A stretch of 64,000 bases of DNA from Phycisphaerales bacterium (GTDB taxonomy: Bacteria > Planctomycetota > Phycisphaerae > Phycisphaerales > UBA1924), in contig JALSHH010000045.1 in assembly GCA_026982335.1 (NCBI GenBank), positions 62,001 to 126,000 of the forward strand. Reading direction: 5' to 3'. Every line of letters starts with the position of its first letter. Position 1 is the first letter of the stretch. Positions 10,641-20,577 of the stretch are shown in pieces. Under the pieces are notes generated by a model. That model did no database searches, had not been told where the DNA came from, and was given only the letters and a program-made list of their open reading frames with translations. Both the position numbers and the translations under genes were made by a program.

Positions 10641-12620
10641 TCAGGCGACCTTGAAGCGTTGGACCATCGACTGAAGCTCTTCTGCGTTGGCTGAGAGATT
10701 CGTCGCGGCCGAGGCTGCTTCGCGAACACCATCAGACGAGCGTTGAATCAACCCACTGATCTGCTCGATATTCTCACTCAGCGAGCTGCACGCTGCAGCC
10801 TGTTCTTCCGTCGCCGCGGCAATACCAGAAATTTCCATGGTAACTGCCTCATTGGCCTGCACAATGGACTCGAGAGAATCCCCGGCCTTTTTCGCATAAG
10901 TAACCCCTTGCGTCATCTCCGCCTGACAGCTATTGATCGACTGCACAGCTGTCTGGGTTTCACTCTGGATTAGACTTACGGAATCAGAAACCTCGGCGGT
11001 TGCTTCAGTCGTACGCTCTGCAAGTTTACGAACTTCATCCGCAACAACTGCAAATCCTCGTCCATGCTCACCCGCCCTTGCCGCTTCAATGGCCGCATTG
11101 AGGGCCAAGAGGTTGGTTTGATCGGCAATGTCGTTGATGGTTTCAATAATCTGTCCGATTTGCTCACTCTTTTCCCCGAGTTCGCTCACATTTTGAGCCG
11201 ATGCATTCACAAGTGTTTCAACGCTTTGAATTCCAGAAATAGTGTGTCCTACGACTTCTCCACCGTCGTGGGCCTGCTGTCTTGAGTCACCCGCAAGTGT
11301 CTCGGCGTGAGCGCTTTTGCCCGCAACTTCATTGATCGAAGCGTTCATCTCTTCGATTGCAGCTGAGACTTGATTGAGATGACATGATTGTTCGGACATG
11401 CCCGAAGCAATCTCCTCAGCATTGGCGGAGACTTCTGTTGCTGCCGAAGCAACTTCGAGCGAGGACCTTGTGATATTGCCGATCAGGTCGGCAAGTGACT
11501 TGGTCATGGTGTTCACAGACTGGGCCATTGCACCGATCTCATCGTTATGTCCCTTGGGAAGTTCAACGGTCAGGTCGCCACGCGAAATCGTGCACAAAGC
11601 ACTGACCATGGCATGCAACGGCTTGAGGATCATTCGGCTCATAATAAACCATCCGAAAAAGATCGTCAGGGCAAGTACCAAAACACTGAGTGTACCAACA
11701 GTGTACATCGTTGAGTACGCTTGACTTCTTGCCTCATGAGCCCGAGCAAGGATAAACTCGGTCATGGTATCCTCGGCCTCTTTGAGTTTGTTGATTCGGT
11801 TTGTCGATGCTTGGATCCATTGAGCAGGATCAACGCCAAAGTTTCCCGTTTCGGCTTTTTCAAAAGCAATGCTTCGAAATTCTTCAACTCGGCGAAATGA
11901 CTGATCAGTCTTGGCTTTTTCATAGGCGGCCTTGGATTCATATGAACAATTGGAAAGAAACGCATCGAAATACACTTCTTGAGCATCAATAAGCGAATGT
12001 GCCTTGACTTCAATACCGGGAGCAAAAAAGTCTTTCGAGAATGTGCTGGCCAAAACGGCACGCTCAACACCTGCCTTTTCTTTGGCTTTGAGGAAATTTG
12101 TATATGCGGCAAGTTCATGTGAAAGCACCGCATCAGTACTTTCATGGGCGATTTCGCCGATTGCCTTGAGAAAACTCGCATTCATAGAAGTGTAATACGC
12201 TATCGCTTCGAAAGATTCGATGGTCTGTGAACTGATCCGCTGGCGGTAGGTTTCGATGTCATCGAACATGGCCTGCGCTTTACCAATACGGTCCGCAATC
12301 GCAGGAGAAATATGATTTGATGGAACTGAATCAAGTATCTTGCTCAAAGATGATGCCCATTGATCTGTTTGCAGCCGCTGATTCATGAGCTCTGAGCCGA
12401 ACTTCTCTCCTTTGCTTCCGAGAAAAGCTGCGGTAAAACCCCGTTCCTTCTGAGTTTCATGAAGCAACTGACTCATCCCAACCGCCACCTCTGAGAGCTC
12501 TTCGATTATCTCATTCTCCTCAACGGCACTTCGAGCGGTGAGCAAAGCTGTGGCGGCAAAAATAGCAAATGCCAGTGTTGGGATCATTAATACAGCGATG
12601 AGTTTGGTGCGGATTGACAT
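10641..12620 (-). CDS. Methyl-accepting chemotaxis protein with NIT sensor domain
   Basis: 659 aa. TM1 is at ~8-30. A periplasmic all-helical NIT (nitrate/nitrite-sensing-type) domain follows, recognised by [18 protein letters not shown] (~52-69). TM2 is at ~305-328 ([13 protein letters not shown]), then HAMP (~329-380) and the long coiled-coil signalling domain, whose hairpin tip [18 protein letters not shown] and [13 protein letters not shown] are canonical MCP sequence. The start is supported by AAGGAG six bases upstream. It should couple to CheW/CheA, none of which is in the window. It lies between the phenol-lyase and tryptophanase genes and is divergent from the latter, so amino-acid-related or nitrate-related taxis is possible; the NIT ligand cannot be read from sequence. 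Confidence 0.92.
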   Translation of the reverse strand: MSIRTKLIAVLMIPTLAFAIFAATALLTARSAVEENEIIEELSEVAVGMSQLLHETQKERGFTAAFLGSKGEKFGSELMNQRLQTDQWASSLSKILDSVPSNHISPAIADRIGKAQAMFDDIETYRQRISSQTIESFEAIAYYTSMNASFLKAIGEIAHESTDAVLSHELAAYTNFLKAKEKAGVERAVLASTFSKDFFAPGIEVKAHSLIDAQEVYFDAFLSNCSYESKAAYEKAKTDQSFRRVEEFRSIAFEKAETGNFGVDPAQWIQASTNRINKLKEAEDTMTEFILARAHEARSQAYSTMYTVGTLSVLVLALTIFFGWFIMSRMILKPLHAMVSALCTISRGDLTVELPKGHNDEIGAMAQSVNTMTKSLADLIGNITRSSLEVASAATEVSANAEEIASGMSEQSCHLNQVSAAIEEMNASINEVAGKSAHAETLAGDSRQQAHDGGEVVGHTISGIQSVETLVNASAQNVSELGEKSEQIGQIIETINDIADQTNLLALNAAIEAARAGEHGRGFAVVADEVRKLAERTTEATAEVSDSVSLIQSETQTAVQSINSCQAEMTQGVTYAKKAGDSLESIVQANEAVTMEISGIAAATEEQAAACSSLSENIEQISGLIQRSSDGVREAASAATNLSANAEELQSMVQRFKVA

Positions 12621-12775
12621 GAAAACTCCTTCGATACTTGTCTTCGCTGAAAAACTCGCAGATTGTGCTATTCATCGGAATCCAAGTTGGACCAGTTGAT
12701 CTCCGATTGGCATATTTTTGTGTTTTCAGAGATCGTTTGCTCAATTAATGCCTCAATTTTCAAATCTGACAAAAC

Positions 12776-12913
12776 ATGCCTGACAACTCCGTCTCACGAT
12801 TGCCTTCCCCAAGTAGTCCGTTGAAAATCCAAATAAAAACTCCCTCACAGAGCGTTTTTTGCCAAAACCTGCTCTGTTTTTTTAGGTGGGTGTCGGGATA
12901 TCCTGCCCTATAG
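12776..12913 (+). CDS. Possible 45-codon leader ORF in front of tryptophanase
   Basis: An ATG-initiated frame of 45 codons ends with TAG ten bases before the tryptophanase ATG. Its translation runs across the terminator hairpin and contains a single Trp (residue 38) and a Pro near the end (residue 43), within RWVSGYPAL. Known tnaC leader peptides also have one key Trp and a terminal Pro, but with about 12 residues between them, versus 5 here, and no ribosome-binding site precedes this ATG. It is listed as a candidate only and may be chance. Confidence 0.2.
   Translation: MPDNSVSRLPSPSSPLKIQIKTPSQSVFCQNLLCFFRWVSGYPAL
12848..12883 (+). terminator. Intrinsic terminator hairpin in the tryptophanase leader
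   Basis: The stem CAGAGC-GTTTT / AAAAC-(CT)-GCTCTG, with loop TTGCC and a CT bulge, is followed by seven T residues. It points toward the tryptophanase gene, whose ATG is 39 bp further on. No plus-strand gene precedes it for more than 2.3 kb, because the chemoreceptor is on the minus strand. It therefore lies in the 5' leader rather than ending an upstream gene, and a role as a transcription attenuator is plausible. Confidence 0.65.
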
Positions 12914-12922
12914 TACTTGACC

Positions 12923-14302
12923 ATGAAAACCATCATCGAACCCTTCCGTATCAAATCCGTCGAGCCAATCCAAATGACGACGCGCAAAGAGCGCGCAGCG
13001 TGCCTCAAAGCAGCCCACTACAATCTCTTCGCGATTCCCTCGCAAGATGTGATGATTGATCTGTTGACCGATTCGGGCACCGGAGCGATGAGCTCTGAGC
13101 AATGGGCCGGGGTAATGCGAGGCGATGAGTCCTACGCCGGGGCACCGAGCTGGTTTCGGTTTCGCGATGTGATGGTCGATCTCACTGGGATTGAACATAT
13201 TCTCCCCACACACCAAGGGCGAGCAAGCGAACGACTCTTGATCGAAGTCATGATCGGGCCAAGTGGGTCTGGTAAGGGAAAGATTGTTCCCAACAACGCC
13301 CATTTCGACACCACACGGGCCAACATCGAACACAGCGGGTGCGCCACGATTGATCTGCTGACGGCTGACGGGCAAAATCCCGCGACGGATTCACCATTCA
13401 AGGGCAACATGGATCTTGATGCACTTGAAAAACTGCTCACCGAACGAAGCAATGATGTGCCCTTTGTGATGGTGACGGTGACTTGCAACAGCATCGGTGG
13501 TCAGCCGGTGTCGCTTGAAAATCTGCGCGAGGTGCGTGCTTTGTGCAACCGGTTTGACAAGCCGTTCTTTTTGGATGCGTGCCGATTCGCCGAAAATGCC
13601 TGGTTTATCAAGCAGCGCGAGCCCGGACAGGGCGGTCGGGCGGTCAAAGATATCGCGCGGGAAATGTTTGATCTCTGTGATGGGGCGACGATCAGCTCGA
13701 AAAAAGATGGAATGGTCAATATTGGCGGAGTGCTCCTGTTCCGTGATCGCAAACTCTTTGACGCAGCGAGTAACCTCTTGATTCTCACCGAAGGGTACAT
13801 GACCTATGGCGGGTTGGCGGGACGCGACCTTGAAGCGATGGCAGTGGGATTCCGCGAGGTGCTTCGTGAGGATTATCTGCGATACCGGATTCGTTCGACG
13901 GAATATCTGGGCGAGAAGCTGCTCGAAGCGGGGATCGAGATCGTTCGCCCAGCGGGTGGCCATGCAATTTATATTGACGCTGCGGCTTTTTGTCCCCATA
14001 TTCCCAAGGAACAGTTCCCCGGGCAGGCGCTCGCTTGCGCACTCTATGAAGCGGGCGGGATTCGAAGTTGTGAGATCGGATCGGTGATGATGGGTGAGCA
14101 TGCACACATGGAACTGGTGCGATTGGCGATCCCTCGCCGGACCTACACACAGTCCCATATTGATTATGTGATTGAGATCATCCTTGAAGTCAAGGACCAA
14201 GCGGACTCGCTTGTGGGGTATCGAATTATCGAAGAACCGGCAGCGCTTCGCCACTTCACCGCCAAATTCAAGCCGATCGACTCCACAGTCCTGACCTCAT
14301 AA
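12923..14302 (+). CDS. tnaA: Tryptophanase
   Basis: 459 aa from the ATG at 12923; an in-frame TTG at 12917 adds two residues, and neither start has a clear ribosome-binding site. The PLP lysine pair is in TISSKKDGMVNIGG. Tryptophanase-type residues replace those of the nearby tyrosine phenol-lyase: AHFDTTR (Asp instead of Thr) and RSCEIGSVMMG (Glu-Ile-Gly instead of the phenol-binding MERG). Expected reaction: L-tryptophan + H2O to indole, pyruvate and ammonia; such enzymes also act on cysteine and serine. The two lyases are clear paralogues. Expression may be controlled by the terminator hairpin in its leader. Confidence 0.9.
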   Translation: MKTIIEPFRIKSVEPIQMTTRKERAACLKAAHYNLFAIPSQDVMIDLLTDSGTGAMSSEQWAGVMRGDESYAGAPSWFRFRDVMVDLTGIEHILPTHQGRASERLLIEVMIGPSGSGKGKIVPNNAHFDTTRANIEHSGCATIDLLTADGQNPATDSPFKGNMDLDALEKLLTERSNDVPFVMVTVTCNSIGGQPVSLENLREVRALCNRFDKPFFLDACRFAENAWFIKQREPGQGGRAVKDIAREMFDLCDGATISSKKDGMVNIGGVLLFRDRKLFDAASNLLILTEGYMTYGGLAGRDLEAMAVGFREVLREDYLRYRIRSTEYLGEKLLEAGIEIVRPAGGHAIYIDAAAFCPHIPKEQFPGQALACALYEAGGIRSCEIGSVMMGEHAHMELVRLAIPRRTYTQSHIDYVIEIILEVKDQADSLVGYRIIEEPAALRHFTAKFKPIDSTVLTS

Positions 14303-14515
14303 TCTCTCTTCTATCCCTGCTATGCTCGCTCTTTTTTGCTGTTTCTCGCCCTACCCCCCCTCATTCATGGGGTTACAAACGAATCATCGTGGTTTTTCCT
14401 TCCATCAATCTGCAATTTGTGGATAATGGAACTGTTCTCGATCGGGTGCCGTTTCGATGCGGAAATGACAGAACAATGCAAAACGGTACGCTGATCACAT
14501 CGAAAGGAATCGGTC

Positions 14516-14986
14516 ATGCACAGCGTATCTCAACTCCTCGCCAACAAGAAACATTGGAACGAAACTGACTTCGGTACACAATGCATCAAAAGCGTCCATG
14601 CGATTGGGCAGGCGGCGAGTGTGCTCGAAGCTGCCCGGCTCATGAATGAGCACCGCATCGGATCGCTGGTCGTTACCGATCCCTTCGGCGAGCTCGTTGG
14701 AATCATCAGCGAACGGGACATTCTTGTGCGCGTTGTCACCGCTCAGCGTGACCCGACGACCACACAGGTCAACGATGTAATGACGCGAAATGTAATCTCA
14801 TGCTGTCCCGACACTTCGCTCAATGATGTCCGTCGAATTATGACCTTGCAGCACATCCGCCATCTTCCGGTGGTCGATAATGGATCGCTCATTGGGATGA
14901 TCTCTATTGGCGATCTCAATGCGGCAATGAACGCCGAGCTGAGTATTGAAGTCAAAGCGATGCGGCAATACATCACCAACTGCTAA
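14516..14986 (+). CDS. Two-CBS-domain protein
   Basis: 156 aa consisting essentially of a Bateman module. CBS1 is at ~20-78, containing NEHRIGSLVVTDPFGELVGIISERDILVR, and CBS2 at ~84-145, containing LQHIRHLPVVDNGSLIGMISIGDL. Such stand-alone CBS pairs bind adenosine nucleotides or other ligands and act as small regulatory proteins; no effector domain is attached. The start is preceded by AAAGGA with correct spacing. No co-transcribed partner is evident: tryptophanase is 213 bp upstream on the same strand and the helicase is convergent. Confidence 0.9.
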   Translation: MHSVSQLLANKKHWNETDFGTQCIKSVHAIGQAASVLEAARLMNEHRIGSLVVTDPFGELVGIISERDILVRVVTAQRDPTTTQVNDVMTRNVISCCPDTSLNDVRRIMTLQHIRHLPVVDNGSLIGMISIGDLNAAMNAELSIEVKAMRQYITNC

Positions 14987-15022
14987 GACCCGGCTGCTAA
15001 GCCCCAGCTTCTAGGACCATGC
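14981..15022. repeat. Imperfect 14-bp tandem repeat (x3) spanning the CBS gene stop
   Basis: Three consecutive 14-mers TGCTAAGACCCGGC, TGCTAAGCCCCAGC and TTCTAGGACCATGC begin at the last codon of the CBS protein gene and run into the gap before the helicase stop. Similar 14-bp-period duplications occur at other gene ends in the window (see findings). Confidence 0.6.
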
Positions 15023-15037
15023 TATATGTGGTGCGAT

Positions 15038-16660
15038 CTATCGAGTTGCTGCTGTCGCGGTTATTCGTACGCCTGCGCCGGGTTTGTTGCGGGGGTAGCC
15101 ATTGCCTTTTTTGGGCTTGGATGTTCTGGCGGAGAAACTTGCCCCTGCCTTGGCAGGCTTGCTGCCTGAGACTTTGACCTTGCCCTTGGATTTAAGCTTA
15201 CTCTTCTTGGTGCGCACGCCAGTGTCCGTGTATCCCAAAACATCATTCCGATACTCTGATTGTGCGTCGGCTTTGGTCTCGGCGAAGTCGCGATCGGTTC
15301 GGCCGCCATCGTTTGGTTTGCGGTATTTGCCCCCAGAACGCGATTTGGTGCGTGGGCCTGATTGGGACTCATCGGAACGCGAACCGTACCCGTTGGCATG
15401 ACGGGTTGCGAATGATTTTCGCCCGTTGGTTCGAGGCTTGCGATTGCCTTGGTATCCGCCGCCTGATCGCGATTTGCGGACAGAGCGCGATGGTGGCGGC
15501 ACATCAAAAGTCAAGTCATCATGGTCGAGGGCAACCTCGATCTGGATATTGGATCGGCGTTCGACCTGGCGATAGAGCCCGACCTCATCGAATCCACAAA
15601 ATGAGATCGCCACGCCCTGAGCCCCTGCCCGGGCGGTGCGCCCGATGCGGTGGACATAAGTCTCTGGATCGAGGGGCATGTCATAGTTGATAATATGGGT
15701 AATATTGTCAACATCGATCCCACGCGATGCGATATCGGTAGCGATGAGAATTTTGGTTGATCCGGATTTGAATCGACGCATCGCACGGGTGCGGGCGTTT
15801 TGGGATTTGTCACCATGAATCGCCTCGGCGTCGATCTTGGCTCGGCGAAGAATCTTGACGAGTTTGTCACACCCATACTTGGTCTTTGAAAACACCAACG
15901 CTCTGCTGACTTCTGGATCAAGCAACATGCGCTCGAGGAGCACGGGTTTGTGCTCGCGATCGACCATATAGATTCGTTGGTCGATGGCCTCGACGGTGGT
16001 TGATTCCTTCGCGGTTTCGATGCTCACCGGGTTGGTGAGGATCGAATCGGAGAGCCTGCGAATTTCACGCGAGACGGTCGCCGAGAAGAACAGCGTCTGG
16101 CGATCTTCGCGGGTCATCGCGACGATCTTGCGGATGTCATTGATAAACCCCATGTCGAGCATGCGATCGGCCTCGTCAAGTACGAAAATTTCGATCTCGG
16201 AGAGATCAATGTGTCCTTGGTTGATCAGATCGAGCAGACGACCCGGCGTAGCGACAAGAACATCAATACCCTCGCGGAGCGATCGGACTTGCTTACTCTG
16301 TGAGACGCCGCCGAAAACAACGGTGTGGCGAAGTTTGAGATGCTTACCATAGTTCACAAAGCTGTCGAAGATTTGCATCGCCAATTCGCGTGTTGGACAC
16401 AGCACCAATGCGCGAGGTGAGCGGGCGCGATGCCCGCCTCGCTTCTTACCTGTAGAGCTGCTCGAGTCGCTCAAACGATGCAGGATCGGCAGGGCAAAGG
16501 CACAGGTTTTTCCAGTACCCGTCTGGGCACATCCGAAGACATCGCGCCCTTCAAGTGCAACAGGGATGGATTGGGACTGGATTAGGGATGGAATCGAGTA
16601 GCCTTTGTCGGCGACCGCGCGAACGATGGGCTCTGCGAGCCTCAGTTCTGTAAACTTCAT
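15038..16660 (-). CDS. DEAD-box ATP-dependent RNA helicase (RhlE-like)
   Basis: About 540 aa from the Met of MKFTELRLAEPI, which matches the usual start just before the Q motif; an in-frame ATG 48 bp upstream (16708) is possible but has no ribosome-binding site. Motifs in order: Q motif SIPSLIQSQSIP, motif I AQTGTGKT, Ia PTRELA, TPGRLLD, II DEAD, III SAT, ATDIASRGIDVDNI and VI HRIGRTARAG. The catalytic core is followed by a ~150-residue basic, Ser/Gly/Lys/Arg-rich tail typical of RhlE-group proteins, which bind structured RNA. Likely roles are ribosome assembly, RNA turnover or cold adaptation. It stands alone between a CBS protein gene and a flavoprotein gene. Confidence 0.92.
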   Translation of the reverse strand: MKFTELRLAEPIVRAVADKGYSIPSLIQSQSIPVALEGRDVFGCAQTGTGKTCAFALPILHRLSDSSSSTGKKRGGHRARSPRALVLCPTRELAMQIFDSFVNYGKHLKLRHTVVFGGVSQSKQVRSLREGIDVLVATPGRLLDLINQGHIDLSEIEIFVLDEADRMLDMGFINDIRKIVAMTREDRQTLFFSATVSREIRRLSDSILTNPVSIETAKESTTVEAIDQRIYMVDREHKPVLLERMLLDPEVSRALVFSKTKYGCDKLVKILRRAKIDAEAIHGDKSQNARTRAMRRFKSGSTKILIATDIASRGIDVDNITHIINYDMPLDPETYVHRIGRTARAGAQGVAISFCGFDEVGLYRQVERRSNIQIEVALDHDDLTFDVPPPSRSVRKSRSGGGYQGNRKPRTNGRKSFATRHANGYGSRSDESQSGPRTKSRSGGKYRKPNDGGRTDRDFAETKADAQSEYRNDVLGYTDTGVRTKKSKLKSKGKVKVSGSKPAKAGASFSARTSKPKKGNGYPRNKPGAGVRITATAATR

Positions 16661-16935
16661 GTGCTGTTCTTCTTGGCTTGTGGAAACCGGTTCCGGTAAA
16701 TCAGGCATCGGGGGCCTGCGAAAACCGGAACATCACTGGACGCATAACGCGTAATCGTGGAGACACCGGCATAAGTTGACTGCTTCGTGATCCCGATAGG
16801 CCACAGAGCGGTGCCAAGTGTAGCGGATTGAACACAGGATATCCAGCCTGCCCACAAAATCACCAACAACAAATATCATAAATTTACCGCAAACACGACC
16901 TTAGACCGCATGTCGCGCCGTCCATAATGAAGAAT

Positions 16936-18408
16936 TCACGAATCCGTACGGGTATTGGACAAGCCCCTCACGGGCTGATGATGGTCTTTGAGAAGATACT
17001 CAATAACCTCAGCAGCCGAATAGGAAGAGGCACCTAGCTTAAGAAACCGAGCAATTCGTGCGACATCATCGCCAGAAGTGACCAAAGGTTTTTCAAGCTC
17101 ACCATTGGCCTGGATTTGTCCGAGTCCAACATTGGCCATGAGTCCGTTGCAGACACACTTGCGCCCTTTGGTGTCGTCGAGGGTACCACCCTTTTTCAGG
17201 TAATCATCAACAGGTTCTGACGGACATCTCCATCCAATTTTACCATTGTCTTTTTTGTAGGCATGACGAAGATATCCAAGATCACAGATGCGCGTCCTTT
17301 GCTCGTAAACACCTTGGTCAGATTGGGTGCCCTCCATTTCAAGGACTTTGAACGGGAATCCCGTCGGCGAGGCAATCGGGTCGGTAAAAACCTTGGCCTG
17401 TCCGACCTTGCTCATCTCGATCGTTTTGCCAATGAGATCGTGGTCGAGTCCGGATTCTTCGCAGAAGGCAAAAGCAGTTCCTACCTGGACACCTGCAGCC
17501 CCGGCCTTGATTGCTTGAGCAATGCGTTCGGGTTCGGCATAAGAACCTGCCATCCAGAACGGTCGTCCAATTTTTCTGATTGCCTCAAGATCGGCTCCGT
17601 CGCGTTCACCATAGATTGGTTCCCCCTCGATGCTCAACTGCATTTTGCCGCGTGGTGGCGCATTGTGCCCACCCGCGGTGGGGCCTTCAATAATAAATCC
17701 GTCAACCCTGCCACTGGCCTTGCGGGCGAGCATGCTTGCGAGGGTCGCCGATGAGACGATAGCAATGAAATCAGGACGATCGAGCTCGGGTGCTTGGCCT
17801 CCAAAGAATGCGTTTGGATCAAAGTGGGTGAAGAATTCTTCACCTCGCTCTGCCCCTTGAACATCAAGACGAAGTTCGACGGGTTCCTTTCGAGCGAGAC
17901 GATCGAGGATTCCGGGAATGGCTTTAGGAATACCTGCGCCCATGAGGATGGCAGAGACACCGGCAAGCATTGCACCGTAGATTGAGGGAAGGTTTGGTGC
18001 TTGGATTTTTTCGAGGAAGTTGATCCCAACCAACCCGTTGTGGCCTTCTTTGGCGAGGAAAACCTCGACAAAATTTGAAGCCACCAGAAGCTCTTCAAGG
18101 TGGCCTGAGGGGTTGTGAGAAGGAACTGGTTTGCCCTTGAATGGGGCATTTGGGGGTTTACCACCTTCGATGAAGTATCGGCTGAGGATGCGTTGTGCGA
18201 CGCCCGGAATTGGAAATTTCTCCAAAGCCCTGCGTACATGCCCACCGGGATCTCCAATCTGAAGGCGCCGGGCAAGAATAACATCAAGCGCAGTACCTGA
18301 AACCACCCCAAGCTGCCCTGCCCGAGCGACCGCATTGGCCAAAGACCAGCTTGAAACCGCTGCTCCCATGCCCCCTTGAATGATGATTGGTAATGGATCG
18401 CATTTCAT
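16936..18408 (-). CDS. Nitronate monooxygenase / 2-nitropropane dioxygenase-family flavoprotein
   Basis: 490 aa TIM-barrel FMN enzyme. The N-terminal IIIQGGMGAAVSSWSLANAVARAGQLGVVSG is the diagnostic opening of the nitronate monooxygenase/FabK family. GPTAGGHNAPP, RPFWMAGSYAEPERIAQAIKAGAAGVQVGTAFAFCEESG and an FMN phosphate-binding glycine region follow. It is longer than single-domain family members (~350 aa), with an extra C-terminal part containing several Cys residues (RICDLGYLRHAY, CVCNGLMANVG). Reactions in the family range from nitronate oxidation to enoyl reduction; the substrate is not decidable here. A 12-bp perfect palindrome AGGATATATCCT (18411-18422) covers the ribosome-binding site. 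Confidence 0.85.
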   Translation of the reverse strand: MKCDPLPIIIQGGMGAAVSSWSLANAVARAGQLGVVSGTALDVILARRLQIGDPGGHVRRALEKFPIPGVAQRILSRYFIEGGKPPNAPFKGKPVPSHNPSGHLEELLVASNFVEVFLAKEGHNGLVGINFLEKIQAPNLPSIYGAMLAGVSAILMGAGIPKAIPGILDRLARKEPVELRLDVQGAERGEEFFTHFDPNAFFGGQAPELDRPDFIAIVSSATLASMLARKASGRVDGFIIEGPTAGGHNAPPRGKMQLSIEGEPIYGERDGADLEAIRKIGRPFWMAGSYAEPERIAQAIKAGAAGVQVGTAFAFCEESGLDHDLIGKTIEMSKVGQAKVFTDPIASPTGFPFKVLEMEGTQSDQGVYEQRTRICDLGYLRHAYKKDNGKIGWRCPSEPVDDYLKKGGTLDDTKGRKCVCNGLMANVGLGQIQANGELEKPLVTSGDDVARIARFLKLGASSYSAAEVIEYLLKDHHQPVRGLSNTRTDS

Positions 18409-18623
18409 GAAGGATATATCCTAGCACGCCGGCATGCCAAACGCATACTTTTTACCCATGGATCGGGTCCAACCAAGGCAGATATGCTGGATTTGCGCCC
18501 TCTCTATTGCGCAAAAGGTTCTCGACTGCCGGATTGGCATTTTTTGTACATGCACCAACGGAATAGAAAAAATGCACATCCTTAGCTGATATATGGACGC
18601 GATCATCGGGCATTGACAAGCAG

Positions 18624-20393
18624 TTATGGAGCGGAGCTCTCTCCTCCCCCCCCGGTGACGAACTCGCCATAGGTTTCCGGATCAAGTTGAATGGCTTGCA
18701 TGAGATGAAACTCAGCCTCATCAATTCGTCCCTGATTGGCCAAGAGGCGAGCAAGATTAAAATGTGGATGGGCGAACTCAGGATTTCGTTCGATCGCTGC
18801 TCGAAAACAGTACTCTGCGTTTTCAAGCCGATTTTGATTGAACCAGAGGTACCCCAAGGTATTCCATGTATCTGGATCGTTCTTATTGAGGCGTAGGGAT
18901 TCTTCAAACTGTGCAATCGCTTCTGTCTCCCGCCCGGCTAGGGCAAGCAATCCGCCGAGGTTGTAATGTGCGATGGCAAGTTCAGGGTATTCTTGAATAA
19001 TCGCCCGCAACCGCTCGATCGCCTGATCTGGATTTCCCTGATCGGCAATTGATTGGGCAGCCGCGACCCGCAACTCTCCAAGCTTTTGAATCAGTTTGGT
19101 CGGCGAATGGAACCCCCACTGATTGGCTGTCGAAAGGTGAGTGATTGCCGTATCGACGGTCGCAACTGCATCAAAATCTGCAGGATTGGCTTCAGGGTGT
19201 TCGAGCATCCTGACCGCTCGCCAGCCGGTAAACTCGTGATACCGAATCCATGCACTGTGCACGGTCAACCCGACAAGCACAACAGCGAACAACGCAAAAA
19301 ATCCTCCTGGGCGAGTAATCCTGTTTTCAATTTTGAGTTGAAAGTTGTTGAGCCGGACATACTCGGCGTAGGCAAGCCTTAGTCCCTTGAGTGTGATAAA
19401 TGCAACAATTGCTGCCAAGGCCATGCTGAGCATAAACGGAAAAATATCATAAAGCCCGCGCAAAGCAAAGAACACAAAAAGAAACACGACCGCCATCAGT
19501 CCTTCTTCAAATAGGGAGAAGTCATATCGAGGTTTTTTCACCCCATCAACACGCTTCCACGACTTGAAGAACGAAGGCTTGGTGAATCCGAACCCGATCA
19601 CCCCCTGCGGACAACTTGACACACAATCGAGATCCTTGAGGCACGACGGACTCACGACCTTACCGAAAACGGTGAGTTCCTCGTGGACCCGAATATCCGA
19701 CGAGCACTTGGCGGTGCAGATGCCACACTGTGTGCAATCGCCCAGCGCCACGATCTTCCCGGGCGCCACCCGATCGGCCAATGAGAAGAGGGCACCATAG
19801 GGACACACATATCGGCAGAAGGATCGCGACCCGAGCAGATACACGATTAGAAATCCAACAACGAAGAAAGTAAAGATAATTACACCCGGCCCCGGAAGAT
19901 TTCGCCAAAAATCATCGGTGATAAATGATGCCCACCCGGATTCATCAGTCGTGATATGCAAGACGGGCATCTCACGCCCGTCGATGAGTCGAGAAATCTG
20001 AGGCCAGACGAACATATAAAACATCGCACCCGGTGGAACGAGCAGCAGCGTCCGCAGCCGCACGGGCTTGGGACGAATCCCAATTTTTTCGAGCAGCCAT
20101 GAGCTCAGGTCTTCGAGGGCAAGGATGTGACATCCCCATGAACAGAAAAAGCGTCCAACGATCAAGACGGAAATCATCGCCAAGACCATGAAGATGAATC
20201 CGGCGGTGATGATGCCGAGCTCGAGGGTGTACATCACCTCGTTGAGTTCGAGCGGTGCGAGCGTTTTTCCCGCGATTTTCCAGTGGGCGATGTGCAACCC
20301 CATGAAGAGATACACGCCGACGAGTGATGCGGCGCGCCAATACCCGTACTGACGAGTCCGGGCATCACCTTCGACTTTGGCCTGTCGTGCCAT
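18624..20393 (-). CDS. NapH/NosR-type membrane polyferredoxin fused to a TPR domain
   Basis: 589 aa. The N-terminal ~280 residues contain several TM helices with NosR/NapH/CcoG-type cysteine motifs, GRFFCSWGCHILALED and SRSFCRYVCPYGALF. A CX2CX2CX3C 4Fe-4S motif (CTQCGICTAKC) follows, then an irregular second cluster, CLKDLDCVSSCP. Two or three more TM helices follow, and the last ~180 residues are tetratricopeptide repeats (AIAHYNLGGLLALAGRETEA, DPDTWNTLGYLWFNQNRLENA, FAHPHFNLARLLANQGRIDEA). Proteins with this membrane core relay electrons between quinol or a flavoprotein and periplasmic acceptors. The TPR part would be a docking surface (inference). It is a single-gene unit, although an electron supply to the N2O reductase system is conceivable. 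Confidence 0.85.
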   Translation of the reverse strand: MARQAKVEGDARTRQYGYWRAASLVGVYLFMGLHIAHWKIAGKTLAPLELNEVMYTLELGIITAGFIFMVLAMISVLIVGRFFCSWGCHILALEDLSSWLLEKIGIRPKPVRLRTLLLVPPGAMFYMFVWPQISRLIDGREMPVLHITTDESGWASFITDDFWRNLPGPGVIIFTFFVVGFLIVYLLGSRSFCRYVCPYGALFSLADRVAPGKIVALGDCTQCGICTAKCSSDIRVHEELTVFGKVVSPSCLKDLDCVSSCPQGVIGFGFTKPSFFKSWKRVDGVKKPRYDFSLFEEGLMAVVFLFVFFALRGLYDIFPFMLSMALAAIVAFITLKGLRLAYAEYVRLNNFQLKIENRITRPGGFFALFAVVLVGLTVHSAWIRYHEFTGWRAVRMLEHPEANPADFDAVATVDTAITHLSTANQWGFHSPTKLIQKLGELRVAAAQSIADQGNPDQAIERLRAIIQEYPELAIAHYNLGGLLALAGRETEAIAQFEESLRLNKNDPDTWNTLGYLWFNQNRLENAEYCFRAAIERNPEFAHPHFNLARLLANQGRIDEAEFHLMQAIQLDPETYGEFVTGGGGESSAP

Positions 20394-20577
20394 GGTTGTC
20401 TCTCAGATCGGGCTACATCTTTTGGATGATGGCAAAATCCACCACCCCAACGGCCAGCGCGAAACATACACGCCGACCATTGAACCTATCGCGCACAACT
20501 CAGCATATCCATTCAATCCAGATGTTTTCATCCGCTTTTGTGTTTTTCGGACGCAAATATTTCTATCTCGCCGAATT

